Shown one piece after another: positions 33,815 through 43,134 of a stretch of DNA of 64,000 nucleotides. Numbering within the stretch: the stretch's first letter is position 1; the number at the start of each line of letters is the position of its first letter. Location of the stretch: assembly GCF_003185895.1 (NCBI RefSeq), contig NZ_QHLY01000003.1, positions 62,001 through 126,000 on the forward strand, in the 5' to 3' direction. A program made the translations under genes and the position numbers. This DNA is from Cryobacterium arcticum (lineage in GTDB: Bacteria; Actinomycetota; Actinomycetes; Actinomycetales; Microbacteriaceae). The notes beneath the pieces are model-generated. The model was not told the origin of the DNA. It saw nothing but the letters and a program-made list of their open reading frames with translations, and made no database searches.

Positions 33815-34906
33815 CTACTCGAGGACGGGGCCGTCCGCGTAGATCTCGTCGAGCAGGGTGAGGTCGAGGATCGTGTCGACATCGGGAAGCTCGGAGATTC
33901 CGGCGGCGCGGAGCCCCTCGTACATTTCGCCTCCGAGCAACGCCGGGTCCATGTAGAGCAGCCCCTTTTCGTCGGTCAGGTCGCTCTGGGTGAGCGGGAT
34001 CTGCAGCCGGTTCTCGCGGATCTGCTGATTGATGTCCAGGCCCAGGTCGGCGCCGTAGACGTCGACGGCGAGTTCGGCGTTCGCGTCGGGGTCGGCCTCG
34101 TTGTCCTGCCAGCCCTTGGCGGTTGCGCGCAGGAACCCGAGCATGGCGTCGCGGTCGGCGGCCAGGGTGTCGGCTTCGGTGTAGATGGTGCTGCCGTAGA
34201 GCGGCAGGCCGAGGTCGGCGATCGTGGTGACGACGTAGTCGTCCTCGCTCAGGCCGTAGGACTCCTCGAGGATGATCGGCTGGTTGGTGAGGTAGGCGGT
34301 GTAGACATCGCCCGCGCCTTCGACCAGGGGGCCGGGGTCGAACCCGGCGGTGACGTAGTCGTAGTCCTTGTCCAAGCCGTTGATGGCCAGGATCGCGTCG
34401 ATCTGCTGCTGGGTGCCTTCCTGGCCGAGCACGGTCTTGCCCACCAGGTCTTTGGCCGTGCGCACGGGGTTGTCGGCAAGGGAGACCAGCGCCGACGGTG
34501 AGGTTTGGAACACGGAGCCCATCAGGGTGAACTCGTTGCCTTCCGGGATGGACTGCAGCAGCGCCTGGGTGTTCGCCTCAACTCCGATGTCCGCGGTACC
34601 GGAGGCGACACTGGCCATGGTGGTGGGCGCGTTGGGTCCGCCGCCCTGCCACTCGATCTTCAGGCCCTCGTCTTCGTAGTAACCCGCCGCGTCCGCGGCC
34701 CAGAACCCGGCCCATTCCACGTTCGTGATCCAGCCGAGCGCGACCTTGAGCGTGGTCAGGTCTTCGTCAGACGAGGCGGACTCAGCGGCCGGGCTGCTGG
34801 AGCAGCCGGCGAGCAGCGCGGTGATGCCGACGGCCGCGATACCGGCCGTCCAGCGGGACCGCCCGGACCGACGTGAGGCGGATGCTGGAACTCGGGTGAT
34901 GGGCAT
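33815..34906 (-). CDS. NMT1/THI5-type (SsuA-like) solute-binding lipoprotein
   Basis: 363 residues. Signal peptide with lipobox ALLAGCSSS (Cys about residue 35). The mature protein has LKVALGWITNVEWAGFWAADAAGYYEDEG, SVASGTADIGVEANTQALLQS, KTVLGQEGTQQQIDAILAI and AYLTNQPIIL, characteristic of the NMT1 family that carries sulfonates, nitrate, taurine or thiamine precursors. It would bind the compound that the monooxygenase then attacks. Confidence 0.9.
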   Translation of the reverse strand: MPITRVPASASRRSGRSRWTAGIAAVGITALLAGCSSSPAAESASSDEDLTTLKVALGWITNVEWAGFWAADAAGYYEDEGLKIEWQGGGPNAPTTMASVASGTADIGVEANTQALLQSIPEGNEFTLMGSVFQTSPSALVSLADNPVRTAKDLVGKTVLGQEGTQQQIDAILAINGLDKDYDYVTAGFDPGPLVEGAGDVYTAYLTNQPIILEESYGLSEDDYVVTTIADLGLPLYGSTIYTEADTLAADRDAMLGFLRATAKGWQDNEADPDANAELAVDVYGADLGLDINQQIRENRLQIPLTQSDLTDEKGLLYMDPALLGGEMYEGLRAAGISELPDVDTILDLTLLDEIYADGPVLE

Positions 34907-35055
34907 GGTTCTCCTTGGGGGGTAGAAGGGAATCAGGATCGAGCGGGATAGAGCGGTGACACGGGAGGAACGGGAAAGAATGTGGGCAGAGGCGTGGCCA
35001 GCAGCGAGGACCGCGGAGGGGCTTCGCGGCCTGGTCCGGTGGCTGCGCGCCTCGA

Positions 35056-35808
35056 TCAGGTGAAGCGGGGTGAGATCCGTCTCTCCACGAAACGAGCGGC
35101 GAGGAAGGCGAAGACCGAGAGCATTGTGGCCACCAGGGCGGTGCCCCAGGCCCGATCGATCTCCATGTAGCTACGGGCCACGATGAAGAGGTAGCCCAGG
35201 CCTTGCTGGCCGATCAGGAACTCCGCGAGCATCGCCGACAGCACGGCGAGCGGGGCGGTGATGCGCAGGGCCAGGAGCAGGTTCGGCACGGCGTAGGGCA
35301 GTCGGAGCCGCCAGAGCGAGGCGGGACGGGACGACCCGAAGACGACGAACAGGTCGCGGCTGCTGGCCGGTGCCGACGCCATGCCGGAGAGCCCGAGCAC
35401 GAAGGCGGGGAAGAAGGACGTGATCACGGTGACCACCAGAACCGTATAGACCTCGTAGCCGAACACCCGGGCGATGATGGGGATCATCACCGTGACGGGC
35501 ACGGAGCGCACGATGAGCGCGGCCGGGGTGAGCACGGCCGACATCGGCGCCCACAGCGAGATCAGCACGGCGGCGATCGTGCCCAGGAGCATGCCGAGCA
35601 GCAGCCCGCCCACCGAGATGGCGAGGGTCCACAGGAAGTCGATCGCGTAGGCATCCGGGTTGCCCACCACGTCGTTGATGACCGACCAGGGGCGCGGTGC
35701 GACGATGGAGGTGTAGCCGTTGGCGAGGACCCAGACGTCCCAGAGCAGCACCAGGGCCACGATCGGCCAGAGGTGCAGCAGGCCGGCGAGGCGGGAACGA
35801 CGGATCAT
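35056..35808 (-). CDS. SsuC/TauC-type ABC transporter permease, second subunit
   Basis: 250 residues from ATG 35808, which overlaps the stop of the other permease (ATGA); longer frames upstream are shadows. Six helices, with SVPVTVMIPIIARVFGYEVY and the coupling loop FVVFGSSRPASLWRLRLPYAVPNLL. Two different permeases of this family imply a heterodimeric channel, which is less common than the SsuC homodimer. Confidence 0.88.
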   Translation of the reverse strand: MIRRSRLAGLLHLWPIVALVLLWDVWVLANGYTSIVAPRPWSVINDVVGNPDAYAIDFLWTLAISVGGLLLGMLLGTIAAVLISLWAPMSAVLTPAALIVRSVPVTVMIPIIARVFGYEVYTVLVVTVITSFFPAFVLGLSGMASAPASSRDLFVVFGSSRPASLWRLRLPYAVPNLLLALRITAPLAVLSAMLAEFLIGQQGLGYLFIVARSYMEIDRAWGTALVATMLSVFAFLAARFVERRISPRFT

Positions 35809-36554
35809 GTGAACCTCCGAACGGCGCCGGACTGAAGCCGCACGGCGATGAGATAGGCGGCCAGGGAGAGCAGGGCAGCCGTGAGCGCGGCGGCCCAGAG
35901 CAGCAGCACCTGGTAGTTCTGCATGGCGCTGACGATGAGCACGCCGAGGCCGCGCGGCGCACCGAACCACTCGCCGATGGTGGCTCCCAGGATCGCGGTC
36001 GGTGCGGCCAGGGCAAGCCCGTCGAAGACGGTGGGCAGGGACACGGGAATCTGCAGGCGGAGCAGCGTGGTGCTGCGGGCGGACCCGAAGACCGAGAAGA
36101 CGTCCTGGTGGGTCGCACTGGCACCGGCCAGGCCCGCGGTGAACGCGACGAACATCACGAATCCCACTCCGAGGGCGGCGACGACGGCCGGGGTGGATTC
36201 GCGGCCCACGGTGGTGATCAACAGCGGGGCCAGGGCGATCAGCGGCACGGCGTTGAGTACCGAGGCGAGCCGGTCGAGGCCGGGTCGCAGCACGGGAATG
36301 AAGTTGGCGAGCAGGGCGGCGATAGCGGCGAAGACGATGCCCAGCACCAGCCCCCAACCCGCGGATGCCGCGGTGGCGGTCAACGCGCGCAGCACGGTCG
36401 CCTGCGCCACGGGCTCGGCGAGATAGCCCACGACATCGGTGAGCGGCGGCCAGCTGCGGCCGGCGATTCCGGTGCGGCCGATCAGCTCGGCGACAGTGAT
36501 GAGGATCAGGACCCCGATGGTGTTGTTCAGCCAGCGGGGGGAGCGCAGTCTCAC
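35805..36554 (-). CDS. SsuC/TauC-type ABC transporter permease, first subunit
   Basis: 249 residues from GTG 36554, which overlaps the ATPase stop (GTGA). Contains GLDRLASVLNAVPLIALAPLLI and the coupling loop FSVFGSARSTTLLRLQIPVSLPTVFDG, then TIGEWFGAPRGLGVLI, the usual SsuC end region. It is translated directly after the ATPase. Confidence 0.88.
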   Translation of the reverse strand: MRLRSPRWLNNTIGVLILITVAELIGRTGIAGRSWPPLTDVVGYLAEPVAQATVLRALTATAASAGWGLVLGIVFAAIAALLANFIPVLRPGLDRLASVLNAVPLIALAPLLITTVGRESTPAVVAALGVGFVMFVAFTAGLAGASATHQDVFSVFGSARSTTLLRLQIPVSLPTVFDGLALAAPTAILGATIGEWFGAPRGLGVLIVSAMQNYQVLLLWAAALTAALLSLAAYLIAVRLQSGAVRRFT

Positions 36555-37408
36555 TCCGCCTTCCTGTCGACGTCGAGCAGGTCGGTGAGGTGGTCGACGA
36601 CGGCGCGGAATTCGGCGCTGCGGGTGATGTCGGCGTGGCGGGGGCGCGGCATGTCGACAGTCTGCACGTGCCGCACCCGGCCGGGGCGGCCGGTGAGCAC
36701 GACGACGCGGTCGGCCAGCAACACCGCCTCCTCGACATCGTGCGTCACCAGCAGGGTGGTGATGTGTTGCTCTTCCCAGATGCGGGCCAGCTCGCCGTTC
36801 ATGCGGCGGCGGGTGACCGCGTCCAGTGCGCCGAACGGTTCGTCCAGGAGCAGCACGTCGGGGCTGAGCACGAGGGCACGGGCGATGGCCACGCGCTGCT
36901 TCATGCCGCCGGAGAGTTGGCGGGGGCGGGCCTTTTCGAAGCCGACCAGTCCGACCAGGCGAATAAGTTCGTCGACACGCTGCCAGTCCACGGCTCGGCG
37001 GGCTAGGCGGAAGGGCAGTGCGATGTTCTCCCGCACCGATGACCAAGGCAGCAGGGCGTGTTCCTGGAAGGCGACGCCGAGCCGGTGGGATTTGGCCAGG
37101 TCGGCCGGGGCCTTGTCTTCGACCAGGACCTCGCCGCTGGTGGCCTGTTCGAGGCCGGTGACGAGGCGAAGGACCGTGGACTTTCCGCAGCCGGACGGCC
37201 CGAGCAGGGCAACGAACTCGCCCTCAGCGACCGAGAGGTTGAAGTCCTCCAGCGCGGTCATCCGCTTGGACCGACCCAGGTCGAAGGACATGGTCACGTT
37301 CCGCAGAGCGATCGCTTCGGCCGGCGCGGGCCGCACTGCCGCGGTCGACCCGGCGGCTGTGGCCGCTGAGCCACCGCTCTGAATGGTGTCGGTTGCCGAC
37401 TCCGTCAT
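36551..37408 (-). CDS. SsuB/TauB-type ABC transporter ATP-binding protein
   Basis: 285 residues from ATG 37408, preceded by GGGAAG at about five bases; GTG 37426 would add six residues. Walker A GPSGCGKST, Q-loop FQEHALLPWSSV, signature QLSGGMKQRVAIARAL, Walker B VLLLDEPFGALD and H-loop VTHDVEEAV are complete. The FQE-LLPW pattern is typical of the nitrate/sulfonate/taurine group. First gene of the operon that ends with the deaminase. Confidence 0.91.
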   Translation of the reverse strand: MTESATDTIQSGGSAATAAGSTAAVRPAPAEAIALRNVTMSFDLGRSKRMTALEDFNLSVAEGEFVALLGPSGCGKSTVLRLVTGLEQATSGEVLVEDKAPADLAKSHRLGVAFQEHALLPWSSVRENIALPFRLARRAVDWQRVDELIRLVGLVGFEKARPRQLSGGMKQRVAIARALVLSPDVLLLDEPFGALDAVTRRRMNGELARIWEEQHITTLLVTHDVEEAVLLADRVVVLTGRPGRVRHVQTVDMPRPRHADITRSAEFRAVVDHLTDLLDVDRKAE

Positions 37409-37454
37409 AGTGTCTTCCCGTCGCACGTAATGGCTTCGCTTCCACGAACTGAAC

Positions 37455-37503
37455 TGAACAGTTCAAAGGTAAGTGAGGAAGATTACGGCAACGTTTCCAA
37501 CGT
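37455..37503. promoter_or_regulatory. Candidate operators between the TetR gene and its putative target operon
   Basis: TGAAC-A-GTTCA (37455-37465) and ACGTT-TCC-AACGT (37491-37503) are short perfect inverted repeats in the 149-base gap between TetR and the ATPase start. They are possible binding sites for the TetR protein. Confidence 0.35.
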
Positions 37504-37557
37504 GGACGAGTTCGATTTCGCCTTCTTGGGAACGCTCCCTGAGCGTGATCGCGGCAG

Positions 37558-38181
37558 TCAGCTGGGCCCGGTCGCGCGTTCGACGGGCTGGTCGGCCAGA
37601 AGACTGCGCACGGCCGCGGCCTGCATGATGCGCAGTTCTTCGCGGGGAACGCCGGCCAAGAGATTCACCTGGAAGCCGCGCCACATGGCCACCACCTGGG
37701 TAGCCAGGCGCACTGATTGCGCCGGCGAGTGGCCATCGAGTTCGAACGCTTCCTGTACCGATTCCGGCAGCCCGCCGACCACGGCCTGGAGGATCCCGGC
37801 GTTGTCAGGCTTGCGGGCGGCCATACCGATGAACTCGAAGAAGAGCCGGATGTACGGCACATTGTCGGGGTGGGCGATCTGATCCCAGGCGGCGTCGAGT
37901 CGTTCGGCGAGGGATCCTTCAGGCGAGAGCCGCTCGTTCAGGGCGCTGATCCGCGGGAACCGGCTCACCAGGTCGACACCCGCGGCGATGATCATTTCCT
38001 CGCGGGAACCGAAGTAGTAGAGCAGCATCCGGTTGTTCGAACCCACAGCCCGCGCGATTCCGCTCAGGCTCGCGCCATCCACTCCCGCGGCCAGCAGGTG
38101 GTCCCCGATCAGGGAGAGAAGGCGTTGCCTCTCCGGTTTAGCGTCGCTCACGGAATTCAGACTAGGGCGTCTGAGCGTCAC
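37558..38181 (-). CDS. TetR-family transcriptional regulator
   Basis: 207 residues. N-terminal helix-turn-helix about residues 18-65: RQRLLSLIGDHLLAAGVDGA, LSGIARAVGSNNRMLLYYFGSREEMI, the usual TetR recognition-helix pattern. The C-terminal ligand domain is not assignable. It lies directly upstream of, and on the same strand as, the transporter/monooxygenase/deaminase genes and is their probable local regulator. Confidence 0.88.
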   Translation of the reverse strand: MTLRRPSLNSVSDAKPERQRLLSLIGDHLLAAGVDGASLSGIARAVGSNNRMLLYYFGSREEMIIAAGVDLVSRFPRISALNERLSPEGSLAERLDAAWDQIAHPDNVPYIRLFFEFIGMAARKPDNAGILQAVVGGLPESVQEAFELDGHSPAQSVRLATQVVAMWRGFQVNLLAGVPREELRIMQAAAVRSLLADQPVERATGPS

Positions 38182-38270
38182 TCGGCCCTGCAGAACCTCG
38201 CCCGCGACTGCGCCAGCGTCTAGCTCCAGATGCGCGGTACGTCGCGCTCGGTCCGCAGGCCTGATTTCTC

Positions 38271-38318
38271 AAAAAGAAAGGCCCTGTGATCGGTAGAATT
38301 CCTGATCAAAGGGCCTTT
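38271..38318 (-). terminator. Rho-independent terminator of the tRNA-Thr/tRNA-Met unit
   Basis: Read on the minus strand: AAAGGCCCT, an internal loop with smaller pairing GATC..GATC, AGGGCCTTT, then a T-rich tail TTTCTTTTT (38279-38271). The 9-bp stem joins 38277-38285 with 38310-38318. It lies just after the tRNA-Met gene. Confidence 0.85.
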
Positions 38319-38323
38319 ATGTG

Positions 38324-38397
38324 TAGCGGGAGCGGGAATTGAACCCGCGACACCACGATTATGAGCCGTGTGCTCTAACCAACTGAGCTACCCCGCC
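38324..38397 (-). tRNA. tRNA-Met (CAT)
   Basis: 74-base cloverleaf on the minus strand. Acceptor GGCGGGG with TCCCGCT, D arm GCTCAGTTGGTTAGAGC, anticodon loop CTCATAA giving CAT, and T arm GCGGGTTCAATTCCCGC. CCA is not encoded. No feature lets me say whether it is initiator or elongator with certainty; the acceptor begins with a G-T pair rather than the initiator-type mismatch, favouring elongator or an Ile2-type tRNA. Confidence 0.93.
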
Positions 38398-38428
38398 AAA
38401 GACTTTTAGAGCCTAGCTCCCAAGCCTG

Positions 38429-38500
<72 letters not shown>

Positions 38501-38553
38501 AAAACCTCAAACTTCTGAAGTCGAACCGTGCTTTTGGCAACCGGTAAACATTA

Positions 38554-40467
38554 TCACCTCGCGAGACCCCTCGGCGACACGAGGTGCTCATCCGGCGGAA
38601 TTGTGACGCCGGGCAACGCCCACGCCGTAAAGGATGCGCCGGCAGCAACGAGCCGCACCCCGGCGTCGGACACCGTGCAGAGGGCCGTTCCCACCTCGGG
38701 CGGCACACCGCCGCTGAGGCCGCTGACCGGCACGACCCAGCCGGGCACCGTGACCTCGGCGGCGGCGCGGGTCGCCAGCAGCAGCACCGACTCCTGTTCG
38801 GTCTCGCGCACGTAGACGAGCGCATCCTCACCCACGTATAGCCAGCGCAATCCTCCGGTGCTCAGTGCCTCGTGGCCCCGGCGGAGGCCGATCAGCGTCG
38901 AATACAGGTCGATGGTCGCGGCGACGTCCGGGTCGGCCGCGCTCCCCCACGGCATCGGCGTGCGGGAATGTTCCCCGTCGACGCCGACCAGGCCGAACTC
39001 GTCGCCGGCGAGAACCACCGGGATGCCCGGCAGGGTCACCGAGAGTCCCACCGCCACCGGAACGACCTCGGCGTCGGCGTGGGTGCGGAACCGGGCGGTG
39101 TCGTGAGTGTCGAGGGCGTTCATGGTGGCCAGCCGGGTGCGCCAGGGGAATCCGGCGGCGAATCGGGTGTGGGCCCGGTGGAACTGCTCACCGGTGTGCG
39201 CCGGGATGGTGCCGAGCGGCAGCCCGAAGAACGATGACACCGGGTCGGGCCGCGCCAGCCAGGACCAGAGCGGCCGGGTGAAGTTGGCGTAGGTCATCGC
39301 GCCGTGCCAGGCGTCGCCCTGGAAGTCGGCCGAGGCGTCATTGGTGAATTCGCCGAGCAGGATGGTGTCGGGATTCACGTCGATCATGGTGCGGCGGATG
39401 GTCTGACGCACCTCCGCGTTGAGGTCGTCGTCACCGAGTCGTCCGGTCATGTTCGCCACGTCGATGCGCCAGCCATCCAGGCTGTACGGCGCCGCGAGCC
39501 ACCGGGCCACCACCGAGTCGGGGCCGTCGATGAACCTGCGGCGGAGCTCCGTCGAGCTCCAGTTGAACTTGGGCAGCTCGGGCACGCCCAGCCACGACAT
39601 GTAGTCGCGATGCTCGGCGTCGAGCCAGTAGTAGAAGGCACTCTCGGGAGCCGAGGGGTCGAGGTGCGCGGCCTGGAACCACTCGTGACCGTCACCGGAA
39701 TGGTTGGCGGTGAGGTCGCCGATCACCTTGAGACCGCGGGCGTGGACGGCCTCGACGAGGCGGATGAGCGCCGCGTCGCCGCCGAGCAGCGGGTCGACCT
39801 CGACGAAACCGGCCGCGTCATAGCGGTGGTTGGAGCGACCGGGAAAGACCGGGGTGAGGTAGAGCAGAGTGACGCCGAGCCGCTCGAGGTGGTCGAGGTG
39901 CTCGGTGATGCCGTCGAGGTCGCCGCCGTAGAACTGGTGCGAGCGGCCCGGCGGGAGCTGGTCGACGGCGTCGTCCCACTCGGCCGGCATCGCCCAGTCC
40001 GGCGCCTCACGGGTGTCGGCGGCGTCGGAGCGCGCGAACCGGTCGGGGAAGACTTGGTACATCACGCTCGTCGCGGCCCACTCCGGCGGGGCCGGGTGGG
40101 CAACGAGCTTGAAATCCTCTGAGTCGAGGGTCTCGATGTCGTGCAGCCCGCTGGCGTTCAGCCACCAGTGGCCGCCGTCGGCCATCGTGAGCAGGAACCT
40201 GTAGCCGTGCACCGGGTTCTCCACCACCAGGTCGGCCACCCACCAGACGTGACCGTCGGCCGGCCCGAGCGGCCGGGCGTCGCCGAAACGCGGCTCCCGG
40301 TCGGGGTTGGCGCGGGTGCGCACCATCGTCACGTCGCCGAAGGCGAGTGGGATGCGCAGCCGCACGGTGACAACATCGCCGAGGGTGGGCGTTTGGGTGG
40401 AGACGTAGAGCGGGGAGCCATCATGGTGCGGAAGCGAATGGAACGGAAGCGGGTGGGGCGTGAGCAT
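38554..40467 (-). CDS. Family 13 glycoside hydrolase (maltogenic amylase/neopullulanase type)
   Basis: 637 residues. An N-terminal beta-sandwich (about 1-130) precedes the GH13 barrel: VMYQVFPDRFARS, GGDLDGITEHLDHLERLGV, VIGDLTANHSGDGH, DGWRIDVANMTG (nucleophile Asp), TILLGEFTND (acid/base Glu) and ALDTHDTARF. The N-domain and the TANHSG variant point to the cyclomaltodextrinase/maltodextrin-glucosidase group. No signal peptide. It follows the malEFG-type genes by eight bases and should degrade imported maltodextrins. Confidence 0.92.
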   Translation of the reverse strand: MLTPHPLPFHSLPHHDGSPLYVSTQTPTLGDVVTVRLRIPLAFGDVTMVRTRANPDREPRFGDARPLGPADGHVWWVADLVVENPVHGYRFLLTMADGGHWWLNASGLHDIETLDSEDFKLVAHPAPPEWAATSVMYQVFPDRFARSDAADTREAPDWAMPAEWDDAVDQLPPGRSHQFYGGDLDGITEHLDHLERLGVTLLYLTPVFPGRSNHRYDAAGFVEVDPLLGGDAALIRLVEAVHARGLKVIGDLTANHSGDGHEWFQAAHLDPSAPESAFYYWLDAEHRDYMSWLGVPELPKFNWSSTELRRRFIDGPDSVVARWLAAPYSLDGWRIDVANMTGRLGDDDLNAEVRQTIRRTMIDVNPDTILLGEFTNDASADFQGDAWHGAMTYANFTRPLWSWLARPDPVSSFFGLPLGTIPAHTGEQFHRAHTRFAAGFPWRTRLATMNALDTHDTARFRTHADAEVVPVAVGLSVTLPGIPVVLAGDEFGLVGVDGEHSRTPMPWGSAADPDVAATIDLYSTLIGLRRGHEALSTGGLRWLYVGEDALVYVRETEQESVLLLATRAAAEVTVPGWVVPVSGLSGGVPPEVGTALCTVSDAGVRLVAAGASFTAWALPGVTIPPDEHLVSPRGLAR

Positions 40468-40475
40468 CAGGTGAG

Positions 40476-41390
40476 TTACTTGACCGATCCGGCCGTGAGG
40501 CCACCGACGATGTACTTCTGCAGCCAGAGGAACAGGGCCATGACGGGCAGGGCCGCGAGCACCGCTCCGGCCGCGAAGACCGAGTAGTTGCTGGAGAACT
40601 CCTGCGAGACGAACTGGTACAGGCCCACCGCGAGGGTCTGCTTCTCTGGCGTGATCAGCACGATGCTGGCGATCACGAACTCGTTGGTGGTGCCCACGAA
40701 CGAGAGCAGCCCGACCACGGCGAGGATGGGCGCGACAAGCCGCAGGATGATGGTGAAGAAGATCCGGGCGTGGCCGGCGCCGTCGAGCTTGGCGGCCTCG
40801 TCGATCGAGGCCGGGATCGTGTTGAAGAAGCCGTACATGAGGTAGGTGTTCACACCGAGGGCGCCGCCGAGGTAGACCATGATCAGGCCGATCTGGGTGT
40901 CGAGGCCGATGGCCGGAAAGATGTCGGAGATGCCGTTGAGCAGCAGGAAGATGGCCACGACGGCAAGCAGCTGCGGGAACATCTGCACGAGCACCAGCAT
41001 CAGCAGGCCGGCGCGGCGGCCGACGAAACGCATCCGCGAGAAGGAGTAGGCGGCCAGGGCTCCGAGGAACACTGTGCCGGCCGAGGTGATGCCGCCGATC
41101 AGCAGGGTGTTGCCGTACCAGGCCGCGTACGGCTGCTGCGGCAGGTTGAACAGGGTGACGTAACTGCCCAGGTCTACCTCGCTGAACAGGCCGTTGGCCG
41201 TGATCAGGGTGCCGCCGGGGTGCAGTGAGGCCGAGAGCACGTAGAGCAGCGGGAAGGCGGAGAAGACCACCATGACGGCGCCGACCAGGTGCCGCCAGCC
41301 GGTGGCGCGGAACCAGCGCCCGAAGTTGAACGGGTGCTTCACGGGGATGTAATCCGTGGTCGCCGGGGCTGCGATAGTCGTGGTCGCCAT
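40476..41390 (-). CDS. malG: Maltose/maltodextrin ABC transporter permease MalG
   Basis: 304 residues. Six helices; the EAA motif is DEAAKLDGAGHARIFFTIILRLVAPILAV and the C-terminus is WLQKYIVGGLTAGSVK, as in MalG. Conserved region YSFSRMRFVGRRAGLLMLVLVQMFPQLLAV. One base separates it from malF. Confidence 0.93.
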   Translation of the reverse strand: MATTTIAAPATTDYIPVKHPFNFGRWFRATGWRHLVGAVMVVFSAFPLLYVLSASLHPGGTLITANGLFSEVDLGSYVTLFNLPQQPYAAWYGNTLLIGGITSAGTVFLGALAAYSFSRMRFVGRRAGLLMLVLVQMFPQLLAVVAIFLLLNGISDIFPAIGLDTQIGLIMVYLGGALGVNTYLMYGFFNTIPASIDEAAKLDGAGHARIFFTIILRLVAPILAVVGLLSFVGTTNEFVIASIVLITPEKQTLAVGLYQFVSQEFSSNYSVFAAGAVLAALPVMALFLWLQKYIVGGLTAGSVK

Positions 41391-41391
41391 C

Positions 41392-43017
41392 TCAGTTCAA
41401 CTCCTCTAGTGCCTTGGTCTGTCTGAAGCTGATGATCGACACGAGCGCCACCAGCACGAAGATGAGGATCGAGAAGGCGCTGGCGAGCCCGTAGTCGCGG
41501 TTGGCGCCGACGAACGCCACCTTGTAGACCATCGAGATGAGGATGTCGGTGGCACCGACGTTCACCCCGGCCGTGACGTCCCTGGGCCCGCCGTTGGTGA
41601 GCATGTAGATGAGGTTGAAGTTGTTGAAGTTGAACGCGAACGAGGCGATCAACAACGGTGAGACCGACACCAGCAGTAGCGGCAGCTTGATAAGCCGGAA
41701 GACCTGCCAGGGCCGGGCGCCGTCCACGGTGGCGGCCTCCTGCAGTTCGCCGGGGATGGACTGCAGCGCGCCGGTGCAGACCAGGAACATATAGGGGAAG
41801 CCCAGCCAGAGGTTCACGAAGATGATGCTGAACTTGGCCAGCCACTCGTTGGTGAGCCAGGGGATCTCCGCCCCGCCGAACAAGACCTGGTTGATGAACC
41901 CGAACTGCGGGTTGAGCATGCCCGCCCAGACCAGGGCGGAGAGGAACGCCGGGAACGCGTAGGGCAGGATCATGACGACCCGGTAGACGTTCCGGCCGCG
42001 CATGCGCAGGTCGTTGAAGACGATGGCCAGGAACAGGCCCAACGCGAAGGTGGTCGCCACCGAGAGGAACGCGAACGCGAACGTCCACAGGGTGACGCTG
42101 ATCAGCGGGCCGCGGATGGAGTCGGTGCCGAAGGCCTTGGCGAAGTTGGCCAGGCCCACCTCCACCTTCCAGCCGGGCTGCAGGTCGGCGCCGTCCTCGG
42201 CGACGAACGAGCCCTGGGTGGGGTCTTCGGTGTAGACAACGCCGGTGCTCGCGTCGGTCATGGTGCCGGCCGCCTCGTCGTAGACCAGGTCGGAGAGATA
42301 GAGGTACGCGGCTGAGCCGTCCGGGGTACGGAGGCTGCCGTCGTTGGGGTCGTCGGAGACGGGCACGGCCAGGGCGGCGATGGCTTCCTGGTTGGCCACG
42401 ATGTCGGCGAAGTTGAGCGTGGTGTAGCCGGGCAGGCCGATGGCCTGGCCGGAGGCATCCGTCTCGGCGTCGGTGACCTCGGTCAGCGGCGAATCCGGGT
42501 TGCCGACGCTGATCTCGCCGTCGGGGTCTGTGACCAGGAAACTGTAGGCGCCGGCTTGTTCGAGCACGGTCACGGCGTAGGTGGCGGAATCGGGCACCCG
42601 CTCCTGGGAGGACAGGATCAGGGAGTTGACCGCGTCATCCTTGGTGCTGTTGTGGCCGGTGCCGTAGTTGGTGAAGGCGATGTAGCCGGAGTAGCCGACA
42701 ACGAAGATCTGGAAGATGAGCAGAAAGATCAGGCCGGGCGTGAGGTACTTGGCCGGCAGCCCCTTAGCCCGGAAGTAGATCACATTCACGACGATCGTGA
42801 CCAGCAGCACGAGGCCAAAGACGAGCGAGTCCTGCTTGATGAAGAGCACAAAGAGCGCATAGACGCTGATCGCATCCACGATGCCGAGCAACAGAACCTT
42901 GAGCAGCAGCACCTTGATGCCGGCGGATGCGGCCTCCGCGATGCGGCTCGCCTGCCGTTGCTTCTTGGCGGCGACGATCTGGGCCCGATCGCGCTCGGGT
43001 GCGGGGGTAGTCATCAT
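41392..43017 (-). CDS. malF: Maltose/maltodextrin ABC transporter permease MalF
   Basis: 541 residues, long for a CUT1 permease, as in MalF proteins. Three early helices precede a large extracytoplasmic segment (about 130-290) rich in Asp, Ser and Thr, which should match the MalF P2 loop that contacts the binding protein. The core carries FAFLSVATTFALGLFLAIVFND, the EAA loop EAATVDGARPWQVFRLIKLPLLL and a C-terminal SFRQTKALEEL. It pairs with MalG; the ATPase is encoded elsewhere. Confidence 0.92.
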   Translation of the reverse strand: MMTTPAPERDRAQIVAAKKQRQASRIAEAASAGIKVLLLKVLLLGIVDAISVYALFVLFIKQDSLVFGLVLLVTIVVNVIYFRAKGLPAKYLTPGLIFLLIFQIFVVGYSGYIAFTNYGTGHNSTKDDAVNSLILSSQERVPDSATYAVTVLEQAGAYSFLVTDPDGEISVGNPDSPLTEVTDAETDASGQAIGLPGYTTLNFADIVANQEAIAALAVPVSDDPNDGSLRTPDGSAAYLYLSDLVYDEAAGTMTDASTGVVYTEDPTQGSFVAEDGADLQPGWKVEVGLANFAKAFGTDSIRGPLISVTLWTFAFAFLSVATTFALGLFLAIVFNDLRMRGRNVYRVVMILPYAFPAFLSALVWAGMLNPQFGFINQVLFGGAEIPWLTNEWLAKFSIIFVNLWLGFPYMFLVCTGALQSIPGELQEAATVDGARPWQVFRLIKLPLLLVSVSPLLIASFAFNFNNFNLIYMLTNGGPRDVTAGVNVGATDILISMVYKVAFVGANRDYGLASAFSILIFVLVALVSIISFRQTKALEELN

Positions 43018-43079
43018 TGTCTGCTCTCTGCCGGCATCGGTGCGGGCGTGCCCGAAGGCAAGGGTGCTGCGGATGGTGC

Positions 43080-43112
43080 GGTGCGCCCGGCCCCGGTAAG
43101 GCCGGGCGCACC
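43080..43112. promoter_or_regulatory. Intercistronic hairpin between malE and malF
   Basis: A perfect 13-bp stem (GGTGCGCCCGGCC at 43080-43092 with its complement at 43100-43112) and a 7-base loop, without a T run. Placed after malE, it may protect the malE mRNA or attenuate readthrough so that the binding protein is made in excess of the permeases. Confidence 0.6.
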
Positions 43113-43134
43113 CGGTGGTGCTCGGTGGTGCTGG

